Assembly: GCA_002794775.1 (NCBI GenBank)
Contig: NBAY01000099.1
Location: 1-64,000 of the forward strand
Length of the DNA stretch: 64,000 nt
Origin: Porodaedalea pini
Lineage: Eukaryota; Basidiomycota; Agaricomycetes; Hymenochaetales; Hymenochaetaceae
Reading direction: 5' to 3'
The position numbers were made by a program, and so were the translations under genes. Numbering within the stretch: the first letter of the stretch is position 1; every line of letters starts with the position of its first letter. Positions 43,698-54,977 of the stretch are shown in pieces. The notes under the pieces were generated by a model. The model saw nothing but the letters and a program-made list of their open reading frames with translations. It did not search any database and was not told the origin of the DNA.

Positions 43698-45520
43698 ATG
43701 TCTGGTGTCGACGTCCTTACAGAATGTCTGAAAACCCCCTCAATCACACCCACCGCAACCATCACACACGAAGTGGTAGCCTCACTGGCCGCCTGGTGGG
43801 ATGCACTCACTGCTGCAGGCAAGATGCCGTCCGACTTCTGACCTTCAACTTATTAGAATGCTCGTCTTCAAGCCGAAGACCGTAAAGTCTGCCGCAACAG
43901 TTCCTGTTGTTGTCATTGCACGCATCGCCGGACCTGCTAAAATAATTTTTTGTGTTGGACAAGGACTCGCATGAGCCCAGTCTCTTTATCTGTCCACACG
44001 CATCGTTAAAGTTTGTCCAGTTTCACCATTAGCACTTGACGCAAACACATTCCCAAAGGTTGTCACGGTCCTTGATGCATCACTCGCATCATCGACTTCC
44101 CTCTTCGCCGTACATGCGCTCGCCTCTGATTTTACTGTCTTCCTCCCTGGAACCAACATTGCTTCATACTGGCGTGTCTCGAAACAGGGAGACCAAGTTT
44201 CACGAGGTAGATTTCGTGGAACTCAAGGCCGAGGCTGTGGTGCCTGCTGTGCGCATGTCTGCAATTGCCGCCCAGGAAAAGGCAACGAAAGAGGAAGGGA
44301 GAATTGACGGCACGGTGAAGATTGCTATTGGCATGAAGAAAGGGTCGACTTCCCGGGTTGGTATACGAACGTGCGTTGATTGTTCTGTAATCCTCACTTT
44401 GTGCTGACAAATATTATAGGCGCTGATTAAGGTCGGTATGACATGCGTCTTCAGAGGGAGCTCCGAGCTTGAGGAGCCCATAGCAATCTGTTTGACTACA
44501 GAAACGGTCATGTATCCCTACTGAAGTACGGGAAATTCTCAATTTACATCGTCGCGTGTACGAGGTGCTGCTTACCGTACTCGTCATCACAGGCGTCAAG
44601 TCGGACAAGGAGAAGTTTGCCGGTGGTCTTTACGCGATGACCGGCCGTGGCATCCAAGCTGCGACGTCGCATTGCCTTCGCCAAGACTTCTCACGGCCAG
44701 AGATGTTCAACGTCGTGGTCTCAGACCTGGATGATCCGCAGGGTACGGGTCTGAACGGTGGCAAATTATTCTGTGGCAGAACACGTGGAGCCTTAGCACA
44801 CACATGGTCGGAATCATGGTCATGATTCGTGGCGACAACCAGGGTCTTGTTCTCCCATTACGCGTCGCTCGTTGTCTCCTGCGGTATTACCATGCGCACT
44901 AATAAGCAGGAGTTATACGACCGCTGTGAGGAGCTCGCGAAGACGCTCAGGAAAGCGCGAAGGTGGATGTACGGGACGGCTACACTCCTGGCTACAAGTT
45001 CAACGACTGGAAACAGAAGGCGCGAAAATTCAATTATTCCTTATTTCTCGGTTTTCCTGTGGTCTTACAAATGGCTTTTTGTCCAGGTGCTCCACTTCGC
45101 CTTGAACTCAGTCCAGTTGATATCCAGAAGAAGCAAACACTTTCTGTGCGACGTGATATGGGCTTGAAGGAGACTGCCGTACCTGCACTTCTCAAGACTA
45201 TCCAACAGGAGATGTTCGAGCACGCGAAGGCAAGGTACATGTCTTGCCTGCGCGTCGTGACAATGGGATGATGTCGTGCTGACACTGCTTCATACTTGCG
45301 TGCTCTCAGAACCGGCGAGACCAAGCTTCACAAGGTAGATTTTGTGGAACTCAAGATCGATGCTGCGGCGTGCCTTACATCGTCGCATGTACAAAAGGAG
45401 GTGCTTGCCGTACCCGTCATCCTGGGCATCAAGTCTGAGAAGAAGTTTGCCGGTGGTCTGTACATGATGACCGTGAAAGGCTTCATTCCGACGACCGGCC
45501 GTGGCATCCTTTTAGTTTAG
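43698..45520 (+). pseudogene. ProRS pseudogene in element B
   Basis: The ATG at 43698 starts MSGVDVLTECLKTPSITPTA and EVVASLAAWWDALTAAGKMP, the N-terminus of fungal ProRS. Later frames give the editing-like domain (NIASYW), a retained intron (about 44371-44420), ELEEPIAI, then KSDKEKFAGGLYAMTGRGIQ (44601), and the anticodon-binding domain up to MFEHAKARYMSCLRVV (45213-45261). Compared with A, the segment of class II motif 2 between TETVMYPY and the EILNLH tract is missing, so no catalysis would be possible. After 45270 a second, shorter series of ProRS pieces follows (ALRTGETKLHKVDFVELK, then KSEKKFAGGLYMMTVKGFIP), indicating an internal duplication. Confidence 0.85.
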
Positions 45521-45763
45521 TAGTTAATGTTTAGGAATATTATGGAATACACCAATAAACAGTCGGGAATGCTAAGATAAGTAACAAAATGGGGTTGGAA
45601 TACAAGTGGAATGTAATTGGAATGTAATTGGAATGCAGCAGAATGCACGGCGTAGGGAATGACCTTTAGGAATGATGTGGAATTGGAATGAGCCAGAATC
45701 ACTCAGAATTTCTGGCACATTCCAATGATTCCACCAGTTCCGGCCAGGAGGGTTTTCCTGATG

Positions 45764-45924
45764 TTCAAGTTGCACTAGAAACTATAGCATTGAATGCCGC
45801 TTTGATCATCAGGCAAAATGCATACTCATTTTGGCATAGGGGCTTTGTGATCTATGAAGTGTTCCCTAGTTCTGCTCTAGACATCTGAATCACTGCTACT
45901 GGCAGTGCGCTAATATGCCGGGCC
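45764..45924. other. Short spacer between element B and the split gene
   Basis: Contains the inferred promoter or 5' UTR of the gene that starts at 45925 (or 45988). No motif was recognised. Confidence 0.3.
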
Positions 45925-47123
45925 ATGGTAGTGTTTCTAGACTTGATCTTCGCTACCGCCTTTTGTAGCGATTACTTCCCATCTACTATGCACGCAACCT
46001 CCACTATAAATTCAGCTCAATCCCTGTCCGTCGTCCTCCAGTTCGTCAAACATCGCTTGAAAACTGTCCTCCTACTGACGATGTGTCTAGGCGACCACGC
46101 CGAAGTCTCCTCACGTTACATCAATGGCCAGCTGTGCACGCTCTACGAGAACGCGCGACACTGTGTTGAGAAGCACGGCACAGGCAACAAGCCCTCAGAG
46201 AGCGAACTTGAATATGCGATGTGTCTCGCCGAGTTCCATGTCCTAGGCCAACACAAGCCCTTGCACACCGCGTTTTCTGTGACGTTCGGCTGCCCGAAAA
46301 TCGAGTTCATTTGCAATCATGAGATCATCCTTTTCCTGAACCTCCTTGATGGATACTATAACCCTGACCATAGTGGGACGTCGCCGCAGAGGTACGTACC
46401 ATCCAGCCTTCTGTTTATGACTAAATGTTTACCATTATCGGTCATTGCCAGAGAGGACCGTGAGACGATTGAAAGCTGCACTTTCGCTTTCCGTATCCCT
46501 TTCAGCCGTCAAACCATTGGAAGGTTTCCGTGTCCTGCTATTGAGAATGGTTCTGACTACGCGGTTGATATTCACATCTTGGATATGAAGTGTAAGTTGA
46601 ATCTATAATCTCTTCCATTCCCCATCTGATGAACTTAACTTACAGCTGTTGTCTTTTTACCGGAGATGTGCACCTACAAATCCAAAGGCGGAAGCTCAAA
46701 TACCGAGCGCAAGACGACCGCTTTGAAGTACTATCTGACTACGTTCTACCTCCCAACGCTGAAGAGTGGTGGTCACCATGTACTATACTCTCTGCCGGGC
46801 TTTGTCGGCCGTACAAACACGCCAGACATTGACTACTCGATAATCAGTACGAGAGAACCCACCACTGACATGATCTTTGGCGTTAATGTTGAGGATATCA
46901 ATAACCGCTTTCGTGAGCTCCAGTCAAAGGCCGCGGAGTTCGTCGAGAAAGACCGACTTTCTAACGAAACTCCTGAGGACAGCTTCTTTACAGAGATACG
47001 TATAGAAAATCCAGCCAATGGAGAAGATGCGCATACAGATTTGCACTTCGGTCCAACACATGTTCAGGCGATGTGCGAGCGCGAGATCATTCTTTTCCTC
47101 GAAATTGAGGACATCCGCGTCTA
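45925..47123 (+). CDS. 5' part of a large gene of unknown function, cut off by element C
   Basis: Exons 45925-46391, 46452-46591 and 46646-47123 are joined by 60- and 54-bp introns (GTACGT...CAG and GTAAGT...CAG), both in phase. The frame is open from the ATG at 45925; the ATG at 45988 (MHATSTINSAQ) is an alternative. The protein has a repeated domain: INGQLCTLYENARHCVEKHG, then FGCPKIEFICNHEIILFLNL, and again INNRFRELQSKAAEFVEKD, then FGPTHVQAMCEREIILFLEI. Related proteins occur in mushroom genomes as hypothetical. The coding sequence runs directly into the left TIR of element C after EDIRVY, and the frame would end 20 codons into the transposon. The true continuation is at 50366. Location and role in the cell are unknown. 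Confidence 0.75.
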
Positions 47124-50100
47124 CATCAGGAAAAACCTCCTGGCCGGAATCCCTGGAATCCCTGGAATCAGCTGGAATATTTGAGCAATTCCAGCCAATT
47201 CGGAGGTATTCCAATTCCGCACGATTCCCAAGCATCGTTCCAGATTTGAGTAATTTGACTAGTTTCCGATACCTTTCTACACATTTTTATTCACATTCTT
47301 ACTGCATTCCAAACTTTTCAATCATTTTCTTACGGATTCTTGTGGCAATTGAGTGTATTTAAACAAATTCTAAACTAAAAGTATGTCACGGCCGGTCGTC
47401 GGAATGAAGCCTTTCACGGTCATCATGTGCAGACCACCGGCGAACTTCTTCTCAGACTTGATGCCCAGGATGACGGGTACGGCAAGCACCTCCTTTTGTA
47501 CATGCGACGATGTAAGGCGCGCCGCAGCATCGGTCTTGAGTTCCACAAAATCTACCTTGTGAAGCTTGGTCTCGCCGGTTTTGAGAGCACGCAAGTATGA
47601 AGCAATGTCAGCACGAGATTGTCCCATTGGCACGACGCGCAGGCAAGACATGTACCTTGCCTTCGCGTGCTCGAACATCTCCTGTTGGATAGTCTTGAGA
47701 AGTACAGGTATGGCAGTCTCCTTCAAGCCCGTATCACGTCGCACAGAAAGTGTTTGCTTCTTCTGGATATCAACCGGACTGAGTTCAAGGCAAAGTGGAA
47801 CACCTGGACAAAAAGCCATCTGTAAGACCACAGGAAAACCGAGAAATAAGGAGTAATTGAATTTTCGCGCCTTCTGTTTCCAGTCATTGAACTTGTAGCC
47901 AGGAGTGTAGCCGTCCCGTACGTCCGCTTTCGTGCAGATACTGGCTTTCCTGAGCGTCTTCGCGAACTCCTCACAGCGGTTGTATAACTCCTGCTTATTA
48001 GTGCACATGGTAATACCGCAGGGGACAACGAGCGACGCGTGATGGGAGAACAAGACCCTGGTTGTCGCTGCAAATCATGACCATGATTCCGACCATGCGT
48101 GTGCTAAGGCTCCACGTGTTCTGCGACAGAATTGATTGCCACCGTTCGGACCCATACCCTGCGGATCGTCCAGGTCTGAGACCACGATGTTGAACATCTC
48201 TGGCCGTGAGAAGTCTTGGCCAAGGCAATGCGACGTCGCAGCTTGGATGCCACGGCCGGTCATCGTGTAAAGACCACCGGCAAACTTCTCCTTGTCCGAC
48301 TTGATGCCTGTGATGACGAGTATGGTAAGCAGCACCTCGTACACGCGACGATGTAAATTGAGAATTTCCCGTACTTTAGTAGGAATACATGGCCGTTTCT
48401 GTAGTCGGACGGATTGCTATGGGCTCCTCAAGCTCGGAGCTCCCTCTGAAGACGCATGTCATACCGACCTTAATCAGCGCCTATAATATTTGTCAGCACA
48501 AAGTGAGGGATTGCAGAACAATCAACGCACGTTCGTATACCAACCCGGGAAGTCGACCCTTTCTTCATGCCAATAGCAATCTTCACCGTACCGTCAATTC
48601 TCCCTTCCTCTTTCGTTGCCTTTTCCTGGGCGGCAATTGCAGAAGTGCGCACAGCAGGCGCCACAGCCTCGGCCTTGAGTTCCACGAAATCTACCTCGTG
48701 AAGCTTGGTCTCCCCATTTCGAGATACGCCAGTATGAAGCAATGTTGGTTCCAGGGAGGAAGACAGTAAAATCAGAGGTGAGTGCATGTATGGCGAAGAG
48801 GGAAGTCGATGGTGTGAGTGATGCATCAAGGACCGTGACAACCTTTGGGAATGTGTTTGCGTCAAGTGCTAATAGTGAAACTTGACGAACTTTAACAATG
48901 CATGTGGACAGATAAAGAGACTGGGCTCATGGGAGTCCTTGTCCAACACAATAAAATATTTTAGCAGGTCCGGCGATGCATGCAATGACGACAACAGGAA
49001 CTGTTGCGGCAGACTTTACGGTCTTCGGTTTGAAGACGAGCATTCTAATAAGTTGAAGGTCAGAAGTCGGACGGCATCTTGCCTGCAGCAGTGAGTGCAT
49101 CCCACCAGGCGGCCGGCGAGGCTACCACTTCGTGTGTGATGGTTGCGGTGGATGTGTGATCGAGGTTTTTTTCAGATGTTCTGTAAGGACGTCGGCACTA
49201 GACATATTGGAGTGGCAGCAGATGTGAAGGCGTATCGCGTCAAAACCAACATACATGTGATCAAGTTCCCACACCTCTTCTGTGGACGACGCATCCAAGT
49301 GTGGGAAATTGGACTTCGCAGTTTTTGTCATCTGAAGTGCCTCCAAATACAAAATACATCATATCTAACTCAATTCTTCGCAAAAACTCTTCAAAAAAGT
49401 TGCTAAATTTATGTTTCAATGGTTTCTAAACTTTATGTGAGATTAGAGGACAGAAGGTGGAACATTGAGGCTGCAGTAGTGAGAATGGGTGTTTTTCTAG
49501 AAAAACTCCTTCCCTGATTTTTCCTGAGCTCAATGTTGAAGTTAATGACATGAAACTTGTTGGAGAATGGTATCTATATTGTATATTAAATTATAGATGG
49601 CTTATAACAATGCAGGCATTTTTCGACAACTGCCTGAGTCAAGCAAATTTGGGTGAGTTTGAGAGTTTCAGCACAACAGTCAAACAGGACAAGAGGAGAC
49701 ATTCACTCTAGTTTATCCCTCGTAACATCAACAGTATAATATATAGACCATTCTCCAACAAGTTTCATGTCATTAGCTTCAAAATTGAGCTCAGGAAAAA
49801 TCAGGGAAGGAGTTTTACTAGAAAAATACATAATCTCACTACTGCAGCCTCAATATTCCGTATTCTGTCCTATAAGCTTACAAAAATTTTAGAAACCATC
49901 GAAACATAAATTTAGCAACTTTTTTGAAGAGTTTTTGTGAGGAATTGAGTGAGATATGGATTTTACAAGTTTTTGAGGTGCTCAAATTTTGTGATCTTCA
50001 CATGTCTCAAGACTTATGAAAAACACTGTAATCTGCAGATAGTTCATGGGTCCCAGTATAGGTCCAAGAAGCCAATCTAGTACCTGCACTTGTGTCAAGC

Positions 50101-50363
50101 CATGGCAGAATCTAATGAATTCCACAATCAGTTTTTTATTCTACAAAATTCCATAGAATCTATGAGGTGTACCATTTTTCTATCCATATTCTAAATTTCA
50201 AGCTGCTGATTCTGTTCAATTCCAAAACTTGGACAGCTTTCCATGAAATTCTACAAGTTTTCTAATTTTTGGACTGCATTCTCATAACATTCCAAAGATT
50301 CTACAATTTACTACAATTCTAATAACTTTCTAAGGGTTTCTGAGTGGGAGGTTTTTCCTGATG
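47124..50363 (-). mobile_element. Element E copy C: complete ProRS-carrying TIR transposon in a host exon (3240 bp)
   Basis: Perfect 17-bp TIRs CATCAGGAAAAACCTCC (47124-47140) and complement (50347-50363), one base different from B's. TA duplicates flank it (47122-47123 and 50364-50365). It has the same contents as B in reverse orientation. The host exon reads through the joint in frame when the element and one TA are removed, which fixes both ends to the base. Confidence 0.92.
47385..49205 (-). pseudogene. ProRS pseudogene in element C
   Basis: Mirror image of the copy in B. The ATG is at 49205 (MSSADVLTEHLKKTS), then the editing-like domain (about 48870-48650), the intron, KSDKEKFAGGLYTMTGRGIQ (48330-48240), and a long open frame 48053-47370. 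That frame covers the anticodon-binding domain (VPCGITMCTNKQELYNRCEEF, LRKASICTKADVRDGYTPGY, MFEHAKARYMSCLRVV) and then the same appended ProRS pieces (KTGETKLHKVDFVELK, KSEKKFAGGLHMMTVKG). This copy keeps the longest open part (227 codons). Motif 2 is absent, as in B. Confidence 0.85.
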
Positions 50364-50365
50364 TA

Positions 50366-52712
50366 CTCCGGAGTGTCCCACAAGTAAGCTTATATTTTCC
50401 TTCACTTCGTTCAAGATTCTTAGATGTGGAAACCCAGCGATCCAGTGGAGCAGGCGAGGAACTGGAGGGTCGCTTTCATTGTCGAAGTCATTGAAGAGAT
50501 CGACGATGGATCGAACAAGATTATCCAGCTTGATGTTGATAGTGAGTGTTTAACATCCAAGTACTGTTTCTGTGCCTGACGTTTTGTATGCAGCGGCTCG
50601 AATCTGCGAGCATCGATCCAATTTCCAGGGCTATCGTAACTCCGGTGTGCTGACGGCTGTCAAGAAGACTTTGGCCACAAGAATTTTGGAGAAAATTAAA
50701 AAAGTGTCAAAAGATATATTCAAGCCCAGTTACAGGCCGCATCCAGATTCTCCGAGCGAGTCAGGACAAATTACCCCTCCACCAGACCATATTTTGCCGC
50801 CGGTCCTGGAACCTCCTCCTTACGACGAGATCGATGAAGGAAATGTCCTGAGCCAACTCTTGCAGCATACTCACACAGGCGCTTTCGAACTTGTTACAGC
50901 ACTGACACAAAAATCGATCAACACACACTTCAAGTTGCTTTGGGAAATTGCCAGTCGCATTCACGATGAATCTTCTACTGGAACAACGATACCTATGGCC
51001 GAAAGTACAGAGCTTGAGTTCAAGGCATGTCTTGCATACTTCTCATTCAAAAATCATGTACAGGACAAGGTCCTTTTCAGAGCGCGTTTCTTGGCGCCTG
51101 AGGTTTACCTTGTCTGCGAGGAAGGATCCTACAGCGCCGTTTTATGCTTGCATCTCTCCAATGGACATCTGATGCCCTCGGGTGCTGGGCAGGGCCTTCA
51201 GCCAGGGTGAGAATCCCATTTGCATGATCAACTACTCAACGGCTGACTTGAATTCATACAGATCTGATGCCCATGAATTTTCAAACTGGCATGTCGCTTT
51301 TGAGGTCAATCTAGAAATCATCGACTCCAGGAAGGATACGATATCTAGCGACATTCTCAAGCGGGACAGCCTCAAGGGAGCGATAGACTTCAAGCAGCTT
51401 GTTCTCTCTTTATCATGTAAGTATACTGCGTCTTATTTAATTTTTTTAATTGCCACTTTAATTTTTCTAGCTGCCAGACTCCGTCCAGACAACACTGAAC
51501 TCCCTGGTGCGACTGAACATCAACGGGAGGCCCTCAAATACTACATTCAGGAATGTTACTTCCCAGTCTTAGAGCGTGCACGCCATCAAGTCCTCTACAC
51601 GATGCCACAGAATATACCTGGCACACGCATCAGTCATCAGACGTTCTCTGCGCTGCGGATTGAGATCGTACCCTTCCTTAGTAAGCCCGGGGGGCCATTC
51701 CAGGAAGGACTGCACGGTGCAAGCTGTACACGAAACTCGATCGTCATCCTGGGTATGACAGGTGATCATTCGCTCCCTGCAGCGTCGATTTCTCGTGGAA
51801 TGAACTGGATCTGTAGTGTCGGCAAGGATGTCCCACACGGCACAGTGTATCTCTCTCGCAAGTCTTTCCTTGAGGGGGTCCTGCTGAAAAGTCTCGAGCG
51901 CATCAACCACGAGACAACTATCATACCTATTTTCTGGGGCATTAATAACGGCCGTTGGATTTTTGATCTGGTAGCATGGGATAGCCACAAAGCGAAGAAG
52001 AATATGGATTGCAACTGGCGCGAATTCGGGACGAGAGATGATAACAAGGACCTTCAATTTGTGTGGAGGAACAAGGAGATATGGCACTACGACAATGATT
52101 TCTTCGACAATGACACTTATTCCTTTGACTGTAAGCAATTTCGTATGCTTTCCTCTGTGAATATTTCTCACCGTATGTTTAGGCTTGACCCACAATGTTC
52201 TGACAATCCCGACGAGCCGTATGGGTGATTGCAATATTCAGCTGAATGGCGCGGTAAAGATCTATCTGAAGTATAAGGGTGAAGGTGGAAGCAAAGACTG
52301 GAGGTGAAGACCTGAAACTTATCTATGGCTCTGAATACTAACTGCGCTCACACTTAGCTCCGAGACGACCGTGACTTGGTCTGTGAATATATCTTTCGCG
52401 TCCACTACCTCCGGTCTGCAAGTGCAAGTGCACCCTGAGAAAGTCGTGCCGAACTTCAGTCGCATTCAGGTCTCTCATGGCGCCCCAGGACATGAGACGC
52501 AAGCGCAGGCGCTCAAGTTGCTCAAAGAAGCATTCCCCACTATGGTCGACTTGACAACGCTCGCCAGTGAGTTAAAGAATGTCTTGGAGGGCACATGGGC
52601 GGGTGTACAGGTAGACGCGTACGAGCTCTCCCTTGCACGCCCTATATTCAATCGTCGGGGAGACCTCCTGCTCGAACTCATCATCCGAGGCTTTGGCGTC
52701 AAGGATGCTTAG
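50366..52712 (+). CDS. 3' part of the large split gene of unknown function
   Basis: Exon pieces: 50366-50383 (end of the interrupted exon), 50438-50541, 50594-51206, 51262-51416, 51471-52130, 52183-52303, 52358-52712. The introns are 54, 52, 55, 54, 52 and 54 bp, all GT-AG and in phase, with stop at 52710-52712. Joined to 45925-47123 they give about 1036 codons. The protein shows NWRVAFIVEVIEEID, repeated as NWHVAFEVNLEIIDS, and a third LFRARFLAPEVYLVCEE unit like the two in the 5' part. The C-terminal half has TTIIPIFWGINNGRWIFDL, CNWREFG and ETTVTWSVNISFAS. An ATG at 50424 (MWKPSDPVEQ) could start a shortened product, but it lies in what was intron. Function is not known. Confidence 0.8.
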
Positions 52713-54059
52713 CACGCTAATGGCGGCAGACAACACGTTGACAGAGAGGACGGCGTTGTCGGTGTAATTGGCAGTGGAATATCCGTCAAGGTTTGAAGGT
52801 AGTGAATGCTAAAGCTGTCTGGGTAGAGTTGTTACGATGGCGTAGAATGCATGAAAATATTTATCATTTGAGTCAGAAGGATGGCTTCCCGTGTTGCAAT
52901 AGTATGCAGTTCGCTCTGAAATCCACAGATTAGTCAGGAGTATGCGAGATCATACAGTTGCGACGAACGAGCGATCATGATATTGTCGGGCATCCGCCAC
53001 GGCTGTCAAATAGTACTCGGCATCTGAGGAGCCGGTACATGATCTCAGGTCTGCAAGTGAAAAGAAGGAAAATTTAATTCGGAAAGTACAATAATTGGAG
53101 GAGAGATGATATAGGAGGGAAGGAGGTAACTATTCTTGAGTCGACTGCGATCTGCAAGTTACACGTAGCCCCTAGGCCTGTCTTTCCTCCGAGTCCGAGT
53201 TTATTTCTCCTCTGATATTTCGTTGAATCGGATCTAGCAAGGCACAAGCCGAATCAGGTCAGTCACCACTCAGCAGTGCTTCGGGGTGCGCCGGCACATG
53301 TTTATGCTATTATATATATTCCTTTGATAAAATCAAAGTGCATCTAAGCTGCATGCGAAGGGGAGAAATAATGAAGATGATCACGTCGCATAAATGGGGA
53401 ACAAAGAATGAAAATGGCATCTGGAGAAGGTACGCGGTGATAGGAACCATAAGTTCAAACGAATACTACAACGATGGGTATGCAGGATGTGGGATGAATT
53501 GTCGAAAGGAAAGAATGCTTTGTTGTTCACGAGCATCGGATGGGGATGATGAGAAGGCTGCACGTAAAAGTCACCTTCGGTAACCCTTCCCCAAATCGTG
53601 CTTGGCAGTGGCCTGTTTCGCATCTTCTCTCGGGTTGTCCTTGTCCGGTGGATGCGCATGCGCCATCGCGAGCCTAACTCAGAGACGCCTGTATATTCAG
53701 GTATACAGTCCTGTGGTGAAATGAAAGGGCATTGAAATGTTGTAGTGCCAGCCCAATGGCTGAGAAGTGCAAAAGTAGGGTGAGGTTGGTGGGTGACTTC
53801 TATGTGCTTGAAGAAGGAAAGGGGAAGGCTGGGTTATTGATGAGATGAAAAATTGAACAGCCGAGTTGATGACTGGTTGTGGGCAAGTAGCACCGGAGCG
53901 CTTTGTGGGTCTGGTAGTGGAGAAGGAAGTAACCAACAGTTCATGGCGTGTGCTGTATGCGGGGTAGCCACTTCGATTTGCGTTGCAGGAAACTTGGTCA
54001 CGAGGTGATTCTTCGAGAATCACGACGAGTGAATAACTTATTTCTACCTTTTGGAAGCT
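52713..54059. other. 1.3 kb without a supportable gene
   Basis: Frames up to 108 codons lack motifs and splice structure. The 5' portion probably contains the 3' UTR of the upstream gene. A short TATATATA run lies near 53312. Confidence 0.4.
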
Positions 54060-54069
54060 AGGATCGTTG

Positions 54070-54795
54070 TTTTTATATCTTTTTACTCATTGCCATACCC
54101 ATCCTGGTCTCCGTCCTCACCTTCAACCACGTCATGCATACTGGCCATCCCAGATCATTCTCACCCTCTGATCCGCGCTCGGGCTTTACAAAGGGTCCAG
54201 ATTCGCGAGATACAATAAACATCGTATAGGCATGACTTTCAACCATGTTCACGTATGTCTATGTCTCCTTGCACCTCGACGTACCGTTCAGCGAGGGACA
54301 ACTTCAAGGTTGGCGACAGAAGATCTGGAGCTGGATGGTAACGATGGGACGAAAGGCAACACAGATAGCCATCAATGTTATCGCGCCAGAACTCGTCACA
54401 TACGTCGCTATCGTCCTATTTCTGAGGGTGAGGAAGGGAGGAGAGGAAAGGAAGAAGATTCTTAACAATCATGGGGGAGGCGACAAGTGTATCTGAGCTC
54501 GAAGTCAGCACAGGCGCCTATGTCGTGTGCATACTGGTTGCGTACATCTTCTGGTGGCACAAGCCTTACGGCATGCAGAAGCACATCTTGCTGCACGCGC
54601 CTTTGTTGCGTGGCCCGGAGTCGGATCAAACTACGAGACCGACACCGTTAAACAGAATGTACAATACGACAGACAGTCTAAGTACGTACGTCAAGCCATA
54701 CCGTCCTGTGTCATGTTAAGTGTGTATTCTTTCATCCCACTTTGCAGTTGCGGCTGTCTTCAGTGGTGCATCGGGGCTATCTTCAATACATGAAG
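54070..54795 (+). pseudogene. Third, broken copy of the membrane protein family
   Basis: Aligns with the gene at 245-1778 from ILVSILAFNRVMHAGHP onward: VYVSLHLDVPFSEGQLQGW, then APELVTYVAIV (54245-54496). An internal deletion removes the WTLAHAFFVDMGGF block and the whole acidic loop. It resumes at VSELEVSTGAYVVCILVAYI and FWWHKPYGMQKHILLH. An intron-like GTACGTACG...TTTGCAG (about 54681-54747) follows, and the copy ends a few codons into exon 2. Frame shifts lie before HVYVSLH and in the deletion joint. It retains the exon 1 side, whereas the copy at 37.6 kb retains exon 2. Confidence 0.8.
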
Positions 54796-54977
54796 GAAGG
54801 CTGAAGAATGTCATTGCGTGATTCACTTGCTTTGAGAAGTGAAGGAGGATCTGAGGGAAGAACATACATATTCGTACAGTGAATACGATACACGAGACAT
54901 TGAGAAAGGGTCATGTTGTGCACATACAGCAGCCCAAGAAGCCCAAGAAACACAGTCCTTCATCAAAACAAGTCGAT

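Larger units (their letters stand above)
42481..45763 (+). mobile_element. Element E copy B: complete ProRS-carrying TIR transposon (3283 bp)
   Basis: Perfect 17-bp terminal inverted repeats: CATCAGGAAAACCCTCC (42481-42497) and its complement (45747-45763). TT lies on both sides, a possible 2-bp duplication. Inside, from the left: a GGAAT-rich zone, a nested fold-back unit (about 42925-43555), the ProRS pseudogene, a GGAAT-rich zone. No transposase is encoded, so movement must have depended on another element. The superfamily is not established. Two-bp duplications, CA-starting TIRs and subterminal word clusters would fit the CACTA/CMC group. Confidence 0.88.

Noticed and set aside
45925..52712. 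Reading the gene parts at 45.9 and 50.4 kb as two tandem paralogs
   Set aside because: Internal repeats made them look homologous, but the ends meet exactly at the transposon TA duplication and rejoin in frame through a canonical intron.
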